From assembly GCF_023699475.1 (NCBI RefSeq), contig NZ_JALXFV010000005.1, forward strand, positions 452,925 to 516,924: a stretch of 64,000 bases of DNA, written 5' to 3'. The notes beneath the pieces were generated by a model. The model was not told where the DNA came from and did not search any database. It saw nothing but the letters and a program-made list of their open reading frames with translations. The translations under genes were made by a program, and so were the position numbers. Positions 1 through 8,351 of the stretch are shown here, in pieces (within the stretch, counting starts at the first letter, position 1; each line of letters opens with the position of its first letter). The stretch is from Halomarina rubra (lineage in GTDB: Archaea; Halobacteriota; Halobacteria; Halobacteriales; Haloarculaceae).

Positions 1-912
1 CTGTTCGGCCTCCAGAGCATCGGCTGGCAGCCGTTCGCGGTGGCGACCGGCCTGCTGGCGATGGTCATCGGCATCCTCAGCTACGACTTCGTCGAGCGGG
101 TGATGGTCACGATGATGTTCGGCCTCCTCATCGCGTACCTCGTCGTCCTGAGCGGGAGCAGCCCCGACGTCGGGGCGGTCGTCTCGGGGTTCGTCCCCGG
201 CGTCAGTGAGGCCGGGTCGATGGCGCTGGCGGTCAGCATCCTCGGGACGACGGCGCTCTGGCCGAACTTCTTCCTCGAGTCGAAGCTGGTCGCGCAGAAG
301 GGCTGGAACTCGGCCGCCGACGTCCCCATCATGCGCCGCGACCTCTCCATCGGCTACTTCATCGGGGGGCTCACCACCGTCGCGATTCTCATCGTGGCGG
401 CGGCGGTCCTCCGCCCGGCGGGGTACACGCAACTCGACACGTTCCTGACACCCGGTCGGGCGCTGTCGGCCGTCCTCGGCGACTGGGCGATGACGCTGTT
501 CCTCGTCGGGACGGTCGCCGCCGCGTTCAACAGCATCGTCCCCATCATGTGGGCACCGGCGTACATGATTCCCGACGCGATGGGCGAGCGGTTCGACGGC
601 AACTCTCGGCTGTTCACCGCCATCTACGTCGGTGGCGTTGGTCTGGGCTGTCTCTCGCCGCTCGTCCAGCAGGTGCTCCAGCTGAGCGTCGTCGACATGA
701 TCGTCCTCTTCCCGGCGTACAACGGCGTCGTCGGACTGCCGGTCACCGCCCTCTTGTTGTTCTGGGCGGTCAACGATAGCGAGACGATGGGCGACCGGAC
801 CAACGGCTGGAAACTGAACGTCGTCAACAGCCTCCTCATCCTGCTGGCGGTCTACTCGGCGTGGACCGGGGGACAGGCCGTGTTCGACGCCATCTTCTCG
901 GGCGGTTTCTGA
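1..912 (+). CDS. Nramp-family divalent metal transporter, C-terminal part
   Basis: The reading frame is open from base 1, so the 5' end lies outside the window and only about 303 C-terminal residues are seen. It is a polytopic membrane protein with at least seven hydrophobic segments. The stretch TTALWPNFFLESKLVAQKGW is typical of Nramp proteins, where a hairpin between transmembrane helices follows a helix-breaking, metal-lining segment. Members import Mn2+ or Fe2+ with protons across the cytoplasmic membrane. The next gene starts 4 bases after the stop on the same strand, so the two are probably co-transcribed. The metal-binding DPGN motif of helix 1 would be upstream and cannot be checked, so substrate is unassigned. 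Confidence 0.85.
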   Translation: MFGLQSIGWQPFAVATGLLAMVIGILSYDFVERVMVTMMFGLLIAYLVVLSGSSPDVGAVVSGFVPGVSEAGSMALAVSILGTTALWPNFFLESKLVAQKGWNSAADVPIMRRDLSIGYFIGGLTTVAILIVAAAVLRPAGYTQLDTFLTPGRALSAVLGDWAMTLFLVGTVAAAFNSIVPIMWAPAYMIPDAMGERFDGNSRLFTAIYVGGVGLGCLSPLVQQVLQLSVVDMIVLFPAYNGVVGLPVTALLLFWAVNDSETMGDRTNGWKLNVVNSLLILLAVYSAWTGGQAVFDAIFSGGF

Positions 913-916
913 GCCG

Positions 917-1696
917 ATGGTCGCCGGGGTCCCCGTCGAGATGTTGGTCGTGCTGGTCGTCGTCGCCGCGGTGGCCGGCGTCGGCATCACGGCCGTCGGA
1001 CCCGGCGGCATCTTCCTCACCGTCGCGCTGTACGCGCTGACGGACCTGCCGTCGGCGACGGTCGTCGGGACCGTCAGCGCGACGTTCGTCGCGACCGGCC
1101 TGCTCGGGTCGCTGAGCTACTACCGCTCGGGCGAACTCGGGAGCGACGGCGGTCGGGAGGCGGCGGCGGTGTTGAGCGTCACGGGACTGCTCGGCGCGTT
1201 GCTGGGGGTGCGACTCAACGCGGTCGTCTCGGAGGCCGCCTTCGGCGTGTTGCTCGGCGCGCTCGTCCTCGTGACGGGCGTGCTCGTGTTCTACCGGACC
1301 CGACGAGGAGTCGGGACCCGACCGGCCGGCGAGGACGCCACGACGCCCGGACTCGTGCTCGTCGGCGTAATCGGCGGGTTCGTCGGCGTCTCGGGCGGAC
1401 TGCTCGGCGTCGGCGGTCCCGTGCTGGCGGTGCCGCTGCTCGTCGTCGTCGGGATGCCGTTGCTGCTCGCGGTCGGCATCGCGCAGGTCCAGTCGGTGTT
1501 CATCGCGCTGTTCACGACGGTCGGCTACGTCACGCAGGGAGCGGTGTCGTGGCCGCTCGCGCTCGTCGTCGGCGTCCCGGAACTGCTCGGCGTGGTCGCC
1601 GGCTGGTACGTCGCGCAGTCGGTCGACTCCGAACGGCTGACCCGCGTGCTCGCCGGGATGATGGTCGGTCTCGGCCCCGCCATCGTACTGTTCTGA
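917..1696 (+). CDS. TauE/SafE-family membrane permease
   Basis: This 259-residue protein is almost entirely hydrophobic, with about eight transmembrane segments and a Gly-rich duplicated core: GPGGIFLTVALYALT near the N terminus and a second half beginning GFVGVSGGLLGVGGPVLAVP. Two inverted halves with this Gly-Gly pattern are the hallmark of the TauE/SafE (former DUF81) family, which exports sulfite, sulfoacetate or related organic anions. The substrate cannot be read from sequence. It starts 4 bases after the Nramp gene and probably shares its transcript. The cupin gene on the opposite strand converges on it. Confidence 0.85.
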   Translation: MVAGVPVEMLVVLVVVAAVAGVGITAVGPGGIFLTVALYALTDLPSATVVGTVSATFVATGLLGSLSYYRSGELGSDGGREAAAVLSVTGLLGALLGVRLNAVVSEAAFGVLLGALVLVTGVLVFYRTRRGVGTRPAGEDATTPGLVLVGVIGGFVGVSGGLLGVGGPVLAVPLLVVVGMPLLLAVGIAQVQSVFIALFTTVGYVTQGAVSWPLALVVGVPELLGVVAGWYVAQSVDSERLTRVLAGMMVGLGPAIVLF

Positions 1697-1720
1697 GGGC
1701 GTCGCGCCCGGCGGCCGGCC

Positions 1721-2134
1721 TCACTCCTCGACGAGTTCGATGGTGTCGTCACCGGTCGGCACGGCACAGATGAACGCCCCCTCCTCGCTCCCCTCGTTGC
1801 GGTACCAGTGGACGACGCCCGCGGGGATGAACAGCGAGTCGCCCTCGCGGACGACGTGTTCCTCCTCGCCCAGGCCCACCGTGTACTCCCCGTCGAGGAC
1901 GTACTGCTCGTGCTCGACGGCGTTGGTGTGCGGGGGCACCTCCGCGCCGGGGGCGAGCGTGAACCGACGGATAGCGAGGTTCGGCGCGCCGTCGTCGGGG
2001 CCGACGAGGACGCCCTTCGACATCCCGTCGGCCGCGCCCACCTCCTCGTAGTCGACGTGCTCGGCCCGGCGGACGAGCGGGCGCGGCGCGGTGGTCTCCT
2101 GGTCGGTGTCGGCGTTCGCGTCGGTGTCGCTCAT
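1721..2134 (-). CDS. Single-domain cupin protein
   Basis: This 137-residue soluble protein has an acidic disordered N-terminal tail of about 20 residues, then a conserved beta-barrel of the cupin_2 type. Candidate metal ligands are in PPHTNAVEHEQYVLDGEY (motif 1 with two His, Glu and Gln) and GVVHWYRN (motif 2 His). Such small cupins bind a divalent metal and act as isomerases, dioxygenases or sensory domains; none can be chosen here. It is convergent with the TauE-like gene (24 bases between stops) and divergent from the site-2 protease gene, with a 141-base promoter region between them. Confidence 0.8.
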   Translation of the reverse strand: MSDTDANADTDQETTAPRPLVRRAEHVDYEEVGAADGMSKGVLVGPDDGAPNLAIRRFTLAPGAEVPPHTNAVEHEQYVLDGEYTVGLGEEEHVVREGDSLFIPAGVVHWYRNEGSEEGAFICAVPTGDDTIELVEE

Positions 2135-2247
2135 GGGCGAGGCTAGCCGGCGACGGACAAAACGCTACGCCTCGGCGGAGGCGGGTCACCGCGGCGCGCG
2201 GGGGACCTGCCGACGGGGTCGGTCCGTACCCCACCCAGCGCGGTTGC

Positions 2248-2253
2248 TTATTA
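2248..2253 (+). promoter_or_regulatory. TATA-like box for the site-2 protease gene
   Basis: TTATTA sits 23-28 bases before the ATG at 2276, the spacing expected of a haloarchaeal promoter giving a leaderless or nearly leaderless transcript. No Shine-Dalgarno sequence is seen before that ATG, which agrees. Confidence 0.5.
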
Positions 2254-2275
2254 CCGTTCGGACCCGAGTTAGTGT

Positions 2276-3598
2276 ATGCGAAGCTTCCGTATCGGGAGCG
2301 TCCTCGGCATCCCCATCAAGCTCGACCTCACGTTCCTGCTGGTGTTGCCGCTGTTCGCCTACCTCATCGGCGCACAGACGGGGACGTGGGTCGAGACGCT
2401 GGGCACGACGCTGGGCGTCGCCATCGACCTCGGGCCGTACGGCGAGGGGCTGTTCCCGTTCGTCCTCGGGTTCGTCGCGGCCGTGGGACTGTTCGCCAGT
2501 GTGCTCCTCCACGAACTGGGTCACTCCGTCGTCGCGATGCGCTACGGCTACCCTATCGAGTCCATCACGCTGTGGCTGTTCGGCGGCGTCGCCAACCTCG
2601 GCGAGATGCCCGAAGACTGGAAGCAGGAACTCGCCATCGCCATCGCCGGCCCCATCGTCAGCGTCCTGCTCGGCGTCGCCTTCTTCGCCGGGATGCTCGC
2701 GCTCCCGGCCGGGAGTCCGGCGCTCGCCGCGGCCGTCTTCGTCGTCGGTTACCTCGCGGTGACGAACGTCGCGCTCGCGGCGTTCAACCTCCTGCCCGGC
2801 TTCCCGATGGACGGCGGCCGGGTGCTCCGGGCGCTGCTCGCGCGCACTCGAACCTACGCCCGGGCGACCCAGATAGCGGCGGAGGTCGGCAAGGCGTTCG
2901 CCATCATCCTCGGGTTGGCGGGGCTGTTCGTCTTCGGGAACATCTTCCTCGCGGGCGTCGCGCTGTTCATCTACATCGGGGCGTCCTCGGAGGCCCAGCA
3001 GACCGTCATGAAGGCGGCGTTCGACGGCGTCCGGGTCCGCGACGTGATGACCCGCGCAGAGGAGGTCGACGTGGTGCGAGCCGACGACTCGGTCGCCCAC
3101 CTGCTCGACCGGATGTTCACCGAGCGCCACACCGGTTACCCCGTCGTCCGCGACGGGGCCATCGTCGGGATGGTCACCCTCGAAGACGCCAAGAACGTCC
3201 GGGAGGTCGAACGCGACGCCTACCGCGTCGAGGAGGTGATGACGACCGAACTCGTCACCATCGGCCCCGACGAGAGCGCGATGGCCGCGCTCACCCGGAT
3301 GCAGTCCGGCGGCGTCGGTCGACTGCTCGTCATCGAGGGGGCGGGCGACCCCACGACGGCGGACCTGACGACCGACCACGGCCCGTTCGTCGGTCTCGTC
3401 ACCCGCACCGACCTGATGACGGCGCTCAGCGTCATCCAGTCCAGCGGGTCACAGGGCGCACAGGTCGTCCGCCGCGGTGAGGGCGAGCGCCCGCGCGATC
3501 CCTCGGCCGAGTCGCCGCGCTCGGAGTTCGACCGGGACGGTGCGGACCGCCGTCAGACCGACGGCGGCGACGACGACCGCGACGACCGGCCGTACTGA
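2276..3598 (+). CDS. Site-2 protease (M50) with C-terminal CBS pair
   Basis: This is a 440-residue intramembrane metalloprotease. The zinc site HELGH (His79, Glu80, His83) lies in one membrane helix and the second signature, NLLPGFPMDGGR (Asn171 to Asp179), supplies the third ligand. About five or six hydrophobic segments span residues 15-245. After them come two CBS motifs: VRVRDVMTRAEEVDVV and, about 70 residues later, EEVMTTELVTIG. CBS pairs usually bind adenosine nucleotides and gate activity. The tail of about 45 residues is Arg/Asp-rich and probably disordered. The family cleaves membrane-anchored anti-sigma factors or regulators; the substrate here is unknown. The gene has its own TATA-like box and no partner on its strand. 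Confidence 0.92.
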   Translation: MRSFRIGSVLGIPIKLDLTFLLVLPLFAYLIGAQTGTWVETLGTTLGVAIDLGPYGEGLFPFVLGFVAAVGLFASVLLHELGHSVVAMRYGYPIESITLWLFGGVANLGEMPEDWKQELAIAIAGPIVSVLLGVAFFAGMLALPAGSPALAAAVFVVGYLAVTNVALAAFNLLPGFPMDGGRVLRALLARTRTYARATQIAAEVGKAFAIILGLAGLFVFGNIFLAGVALFIYIGASSEAQQTVMKAAFDGVRVRDVMTRAEEVDVVRADDSVAHLLDRMFTERHTGYPVVRDGAIVGMVTLEDAKNVREVERDAYRVEEVMTTELVTIGPDESAMAALTRMQSGGVGRLLVIEGAGDPTTADLTTDHGPFVGLVTRTDLMTALSVIQSSGSQGAQVVRRGEGERPRDPSAESPRSEFDRDGADRRQTDGGDDDRDDRPY

Positions 3599-3646
3599 CC
3601 GGCCAGCGGCGTCGCTCTCGACACCACACTCCCCCTCCCTACCCGC

Positions 3647-4372
3647 TCACTCCTCCTCGTCGACGATGGCGACGTGTTCACGGAGCCACGCCTCGGCCTC
3701 GTCGAGGTGGCGCTCGTCGGCCGCGGTTATCTTGATGCGGTTGTGCTCCGCACCACGGGAGGGGTACGACCCGAGCGACACCGCCGGAAGCTCCTCGCGG
3801 GCGTCCTGGAGCATCGGTGTCACCTCGCCTTCGACCATCGACGTCTCCAGGGTGCGGGTGACGCGGTCGCCGGCGAACTCGTCGGCGAACTGTGCGAACA
3901 TCGCCTTCATCTCGCGAGGGATGCCCGGGACGACGTAGACGTTCTCGGCGACACACCCCGGCGAGAGGCCGTCGGTGTTCAGGAGTGGACGAGCGCCCTC
4001 GGGGATGGAGGCGTGGCGCTCGACGTCCAGGTCCAGGTCGGGGTACTCGTCGCGGACCGCCTCGACGGTCCGCTCGATGTCGGCGACGGCGGCCTCGTCC
4101 ACGACGAGCGGGCGGTCGAACGCCGCGGCGACGCCGTCCATCGTCAGGTCGTCGGGCGTCCCGCCGAGGCCGCCGGTGACGACGACGGCGTCGAACTGGT
4201 CGGAGAACGAGCGGACGTAGTCGGCGATGACGGACACCTCGTCGGGGACGACGGCGATGCGCGCGAGCGTCACCCCACGGTCGGCGAGCTGGCGGGCGAT
4301 CCACGTCGCGTTCGTGTTCTCGATGTCACCGGCCAGCAGTTCGTCGCCGACGGTGAGCAGAGCGGCGTCCAT
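3647..4372 (-). CDS. CinA-like molybdopterin-binding-domain protein
   Basis: This 241-residue protein opens with LLTVGDELLAGDIENTNATW and carries VVTGGLGGTPDDLTMDGVAA, the two signatures of the MoCF-biosynthesis/CinA N-terminal fold, which spans residues 3-165. The rest has the PGIPREM segment usual in CinA-type proteins. The C-terminal nicotinamide-mononucleotide deamidase domain of bacterial CinA is absent, as is common in archaea. Family members act on molybdopterin or on ADP-ribose/NAD by-products; the reaction here is not established. It converges on the site-2 protease gene (48 bases between stops). Confidence 0.85.
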   Translation of the reverse strand: MDAALLTVGDELLAGDIENTNATWIARQLADRGVTLARIAVVPDEVSVIADYVRSFSDQFDAVVVTGGLGGTPDDLTMDGVAAAFDRPLVVDEAAVADIERTVEAVRDEYPDLDLDVERHASIPEGARPLLNTDGLSPGCVAENVYVVPGIPREMKAMFAQFADEFAGDRVTRTLETSMVEGEVTPMLQDAREELPAVSLGSYPSRGAEHNRIKITAADERHLDEAEAWLREHVAIVDEEE

Positions 4373-4412
4373 AGCGCATCGTGGGGCGTCAGGGCGATGA
4401 GGTTTGCTCCGG

Positions 4413-4508
4413 CTACAGCAGTCGACGCAGCGCGCGGAGCGGGAACGTGATGACCGCGATTAGCAGGCTGATCGCCGACCGGAGTATCGAACGGAGTGCA
4501 CCGAGCAT
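4413..4508 (-). CDS. 31-residue basic membrane microprotein
   Basis: This short ORF has an ATG and a TAG stop and would encode 31 residues starting MLGALRSILR. The peptide has no acidic residue and six Arg. A hydrophobic run SLLIAVITFPL is flanked by Arg on both sides, so it could be one short membrane helix or a surface-lying amphipathic helix. It lies 40 bases upstream of the CinA-like gene on the same strand. That composition is the reverse of a typical haloarchaeal soluble protein and does not look like chance ORF content. Function is unknown. Confidence 0.45.
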   Translation of the reverse strand: MLGALRSILRSAISLLIAVITFPLRALRRLL

Positions 4509-4593
4509 ACGCTCCGCGACGCGAGACTGTCCTGTGGTCGTGTGGCCTGCCGACGCAAGCTATCGGGCGAGGACGGCGCGCAGGGCGACGAGG

Positions 4594-4722
4594 TCAGGGG
4601 TTCGTGGACGCGACGTTCCGTTCGTACTGGGGGACAACCGTCCAGTAGTACATCAACAGGGCGTAGGCTGCGATACACAGCCACGTCAACCCGACCGTCA
4701 CGAGCGGTTCACTGAGTGCCAT
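4594..4722 (-). CDS. 42-residue single-span membrane microprotein
   Basis: The ORF begins ATG at 4722 and ends TGA, giving 42 residues. After an 8-residue N terminus comes a transmembrane stretch of about 20 residues, VGLTWLCIAAYALLMYYW, then a polar tail with PQYERN. The N-out or N-in pattern, aromatic belt at the helix end and short charged tail suggest a genuine membrane protein. It shares strand with the 31-residue microprotein and CinA-like gene and is divergent from the BAT-type sensor gene. No family is recognised. Confidence 0.5.
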   Translation of the reverse strand: MALSEPLVTVGLTWLCIAAYALLMYYWTVVPQYERNVASTNP

Positions 4723-4911
4723 GGTGATACGTTCGGTCGCCGGGGCCTGTGCGTGCCCGCTATCAGTTGAGCGGCCACCACGCGCCGACGGCTACCATCG
4801 TAGATTGCTCCGACTGAGAGAGTATCAAGATATCGGCCACGTACGGTGCCGAAGGTCGGTGCGCTGTCACGTCCCCGAAGACCGAAGGGTGGCGACCCAC
4901 AACGGTGGGTA

Positions 4912-7818
4912 GTGACTTTCTCCCGGAGGGACCACGCGAGTGCGTTCCTCTTCGCCGGTGCCGAGACCGAGCGGTCCACGACGCTCCGACAGAGACTCCG
5001 GACGCTCGACGGGGTGCTCGACGGCCACGTCGCCAGCACTGCCGACGAGGCACTCGCGGTGGTCGAGCGCGAACGCCCGGCGGTCGTCGTCGCCCGAGCG
5101 GACCTGCCGGACGGCGACGGCTTCGACGTCCTGCGTCGGATTCGCGACGACCACCCCGGGACGCGGACGCTGCTCCTCGCGACCAACCCCTCGGCGTCGG
5201 TCGTCGAGCGAGCGTACGACGCCGGCGTCGACGAGGTCGTCCAGGACACCGGCCCGGAGAGCGACCACATCGTCGAACGGCACGTCGCGCGGTTCCTCCG
5301 GGCGCGAGACGCCACCGCCGACCCGACGCCGGCCCGACAGATGGCAGCGCTCGCCGAGACCGCCGCCGACGCCGTCGTCACGGTCGACGAGTCGGGGACG
5401 ATTCGCTCGGCCAACTCGGCGGAGAGCGAACTGTTCGGCTACGACCCCGTGGCACTCGTCGGCGAACCGGTGACGACGCTGCTCCCCGACGACGACGGCC
5501 AGCAGACGAACGGCCGGTCGGCGACCGACGGACGGGCGCTCGACGGCGACGTCGAACTGCTGTCGTTCGAGGGCGACACGACCCCACCCGCTCGACGGGT
5601 GGCGGCGGGCGAGACCGTCGACGGCGAACTCCGAATCGCGGTCGGCGGCGAGACCCGACGGCTCTCCGTCGCCAGCGCACCGCTGCCCGACGACGGGGCG
5701 ACCCGCTCGACGGTGGTCACCTTCCAGGACGTGACCGACCGCGAACGCCGCGAGCGGCGGCTCCGACTCCACGACGCGGTGATGAACACCGTCGGCGACG
5801 GACTGTACGCGCTCGACGAGGACGGGCGGTTCGTGGTCGTCAACGACGCGTACGCCGACCTCGTGGGCACCGACCGCGAGGCGCTCCTCGGTCGGCCGGC
5901 CGACGAGGTCGTCGGCGAGCACGCCACCGCCGAGGCCGCGGACCTCCAGCGCCGGATTCTCGACGACGACGTCGAGGAGGCGACGCTCGAGACGTGGCTC
6001 GCGACCGTCGACGGCGAACGGGTACCCATCGAGGCGCGCATCTCGCTGTTCGAACTCGACGACGACACCACGGGGCGGGCGGGCGTCGTCCGCGACGTCT
6101 CCGACCGCCAGCGCCGCGAGGACCGGCTCGCGCGACTCAACGAGGTCGGCCAGGCGCTGACCGTCGCCGAGACTCGCGCGGAGGTCGCCGACGTGGTCGT
6201 CGAGGGCGGACGGGAGGTCCTCGGCCTCCCGCTGGCGACCGTCGAGTACTACGACGAGACGACCGGCCGACTGGCGTCGGGACCGCGGACCGACGAGTTG
6301 GAGGCGCTCGTGGGCACCGACCCGCTGTTCACCGACGAGTGGGACCTCCCCTGGCAGGTGTACGCCGAGAACGAGGCCCGAGTCGTCGCCGACCTCGACG
6401 GGGCGGCCGACGTCGGCGAGACGCCGCTCGGAAGCGCCATCGTCCTCCCGTTGGGGAGCCACGGCGTGTTCGTCGCCGGAGCGTCGACGGCCGGCGCGTT
6501 CACCGAGACGGAGGTGAAGGTCGCCCGTATCCTCGCGGCGAACGCGCTCGCCTCGCTCGACCGTGTCGACCGCGAACGGGAACTCCGGAGCGAGCGTGCA
6601 CGCCTCCAGGAGCACAACGAGTCGCTCGAACGCATCAACCGACTCAACGGCGTCATCCGGCGACTGACTCGAAAGCTGACGCAGGCATCGACCCGCGAGG
6701 CGGTCGAGACCGCGCTGTGTGAGGAGCTCGCGAGCGTCGAGCCCTACACCTTCGCGTGGGTCGGCGAGCGCCAGGCAGTCGGCGACGAGGTCGTCCCGCG
6801 GGCGAGCGCGGGTCGCGACGCGGGGTACCTCGACGCGGTGACCGTCACCGCCGACGAGGGACCGAACGGACACGCCCCGACCGGGGTCGCACTCCGTACC
6901 CACGACCCGGCCGTTCAGAACGACCTCCACACCGACCCCCCGTTCGAACCCTGGCGGAGCGAAGCGCTCCAGCGAGGGTTCCGCTCCAGCATCGCCGTCC
7001 CGCTGGTCTACCGCGAGACGGTGTACGGCGTGTTGAACCTCTACGCCGGCGAACCGGACGTGTTCGACGAGATGGAGGTGGCCGTCCTCGGCGAACTCGG
7101 GTCGATGGTCGGCTACGCGCTCAACGCCATCGAGCGCAAGAAGGCGCTCGTCAGCGACTCGGCGGTCGAACTCACCTTCGCCGTCGACGACCCGGCACTC
7201 CCGTCGGTCCGGTTCGCCGCCGAGACCGGCGGCGAGTTCACCTTCGAGACGCTCGTCGAACAGAGCGACGGGTCGTTCCGCGTGTTCTTCGCCGTCGCCG
7301 GCGTCGACCCGCCGACGGTCTACGAGTTCGCCGAACGCTCGCCCATCGTCGAGCACGTCTCGTTACTCACCGAGCACGGCGACACGGGACGCTACGAGGC
7401 GGTGGTGAGCGACGACAGCTTCCTCGGCGACCTCGTCTCCTACGGCGCGCACCCGACGGCGTTGACGGCCGACGCCGACGGCGGGCGCGTCACCGTCGAA
7501 CTCCCCCGGAGCGGCGACGTCCAGTCGTTCATCCGGATGTTCGTCGGGACTTACGAGGGGGCGACGCTGCTGGCGCGAACCGAACACGACCGGCCCATCC
7601 GGACCTCCGCGGAGTTCGAGGCCGACTACCGCGACCGCCTGACCGAACGCCAGACGGAGGTGCTGAAGACGGCGTACTTCAGCGGCTTCTTCGAGTGGCC
7701 GCGGGTGACCAGCGGGAAGGAGTTGGCCGCGATGCTCGACATCGCACAACCGACCGTCAGCCGACACCTGCGGTCGGGCGAGCGCAAACTGTTCGGCCTC
7801 GTCTTCGACGACGACTGA
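4912..7818 (+). CDS. BAT-type multi-sensor regulator (pseudo-receiver, PAS, GAF, HTH_10)
   Basis: With the GTG at 4912 the protein has 968 residues; a GTG at 4846 would add 22 residues (PKVGALSRPRR...) unlike the rest of the family, so the later start is preferred. Domains in order are a receiver-like domain (about 10-125), a PAS domain starting near MAALAETAADAVVTVDESG, a second PAS (LYALDEDGRFVVVNDAYADL), two GAF domains, a bacterio-opsin-activator domain and a C-terminal HTH_10 (LTERQTEVLKTAYFSGFFEW) ending two residues before the stop. The receiver lacks the acidic pair, has Arg where the phospho-acceptor Asp should be (VVVARADLPDGDG) and lacks the conserved Lys, so it is probably not phosphorylated. 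It is predicted to be a soluble transcription regulator sensing light, redox or a small ligand. A HalOD1 gene follows. Confidence 0.88.
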   Translation: MTFSRRDHASAFLFAGAETERSTTLRQRLRTLDGVLDGHVASTADEALAVVERERPAVVVARADLPDGDGFDVLRRIRDDHPGTRTLLLATNPSASVVERAYDAGVDEVVQDTGPESDHIVERHVARFLRARDATADPTPARQMAALAETAADAVVTVDESGTIRSANSAESELFGYDPVALVGEPVTTLLPDDDGQQTNGRSATDGRALDGDVELLSFEGDTTPPARRVAAGETVDGELRIAVGGETRRLSVASAPLPDDGATRSTVVTFQDVTDRERRERRLRLHDAVMNTVGDGLYALDEDGRFVVVNDAYADLVGTDREALLGRPADEVVGEHATAEAADLQRRILDDDVEEATLETWLATVDGERVPIEARISLFELDDDTTGRAGVVRDVSDRQRREDRLARLNEVGQALTVAETRAEVADVVVEGGREVLGLPLATVEYYDETTGRLASGPRTDELEALVGTDPLFTDEWDLPWQVYAENEARVVADLDGAADVGETPLGSAIVLPLGSHGVFVAGASTAGAFTETEVKVARILAANALASLDRVDRERELRSERARLQEHNESLERINRLNGVIRRLTRKLTQASTREAVETALCEELASVEPYTFAWVGERQAVGDEVVPRASAGRDAGYLDAVTVTADEGPNGHAPTGVALRTHDPAVQNDLHTDPPFEPWRSEALQRGFRSSIAVPLVYRETVYGVLNLYAGEPDVFDEMEVAVLGELGSMVGYALNAIERKKALVSDSAVELTFAVDDPALPSVRFAAETGGEFTFETLVEQSDGSFRVFFAVAGVDPPTVYEFAERSPIVEHVSLLTEHGDTGRYEAVVSDDSFLGDLVSYGAHPTALTADADGGRVTVELPRSGDVQSFIRMFVGTYEGATLLARTEHDRPIRTSAEFEADYRDRLTERQTEVLKTAYFSGFFEWPRVTSGKELAAMLDIAQPTVSRHLRSGERKLFGLVFDDD

Positions 7819-7821
7819 CCT

Positions 7822-7845
7822 CGGATGCTAGCATCCTAGCATCCG
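7822..7845 (+). terminator. Perfect 10-bp stem-loop after the BAT gene
   Basis: CGGATGCTAG at 7822-7831 pairs exactly with CTAGCATCCG at 7836-7845 around a CATC loop. It begins 3 bases after the stop codon of the BAT-type gene. It may end or stabilise that transcript. No T-run follows directly, so an operator role for the next gene is the alternative. Confidence 0.5.
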
Positions 7846-7910
7846 ACCGGGGACGGACCGTATAGTCTTATCCTGACGACGTATGGCGCAGGCGTGACTC
7901 GGCCGAGAGG

Positions 7911-8207
7911 ATGCGAGACTCGGCAGCCGACACGACCGGTCGACTCACGTGCGAGTCCCTCGTCGTCGCCGTTGTCGAGGCGCTGGCGACCGCCCGTGAC
8001 GTCGACCCGCTCGACCTCCCGCCGCTGCACGACTACGTCGACGTCGACGCGCTCTCCACCCTCTTTCGGACGCCGGCGGGGACGGACAGGGGCAACGGGT
8101 GGGTCACCTTCCCTGTCGAGCGCCACGAGGTGCGAGTGAGCGACGACGGCAGCGTCGCCGTCTCCCCACTGGACGCGGGTGCCGACGACTCGGCGACGTA
8201 CAACTGA
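7911..8207 (+). CDS. HalOD1 output-domain protein
   Basis: This 98-residue protein has a Thr/Asp-rich N terminus and then the HalOD1 pattern: SLVVAVVEALATARDVDPLD, then LPPLHDYVDVDALSTLF, then a short beta unit, VTFPVERHEVRVSDDG. HalOD1 (halobacterial output domain 1) is a small alpha/beta domain found alone or fused to haloarchaeal signalling proteins; its biochemical action is unknown. It lies 92 bases after the BAT-type regulator on the same strand, past a strong stem-loop and a TATAGTCTTA element near 7861, so it may have its own promoter. Three more HalOD1 proteins occur in this window, again beside regulators. Confidence 0.85.
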   Translation: MRDSAADTTGRLTCESLVVAVVEALATARDVDPLDLPPLHDYVDVDALSTLFRTPAGTDRGNGWVTFPVERHEVRVSDDGSVAVSPLDAGADDSATYN

Positions 8208-8261
8208 CCACGGGACGAACCGCGACCGACCACGAGACGACATCCACCGAACACACCGAGC

Positions 8262-8351
8262 ATGACCACCGAGCGGACCGAGACGAACGACACGCGCGAA
8301 CGGAACCGTGAACCGACGAACGACCACCCCGACGATCGGGTGATCCGATGA
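8262..8351 (+). CDS. 29-residue coupled small ORF
   Basis: ATG at 8262 opens a 29-codon frame rich in Thr, Arg, Asp and Asn that starts MTTERTETND. Its TGA overlaps the ATG of the next gene in an ATGA junction (8348-8351), the classic arrangement for translational coupling. The peptide is polar and shows no fold or family. It may be a leader that delivers ribosomes to the next ORF, or a real microprotein. Confidence 0.35.
   Translation: MTTERTETNDTRERNREPTNDHPDDRVIR

Noticed and set aside
4867-7356. 829-codon open frame on the minus strand inside the BAT-type gene
   Set aside because: It is the antisense shadow of a GC-rich gene; composition is Arg/Gly/Val repeats without domain, and the plus strand has clear PAS, GAF and HTH motifs.
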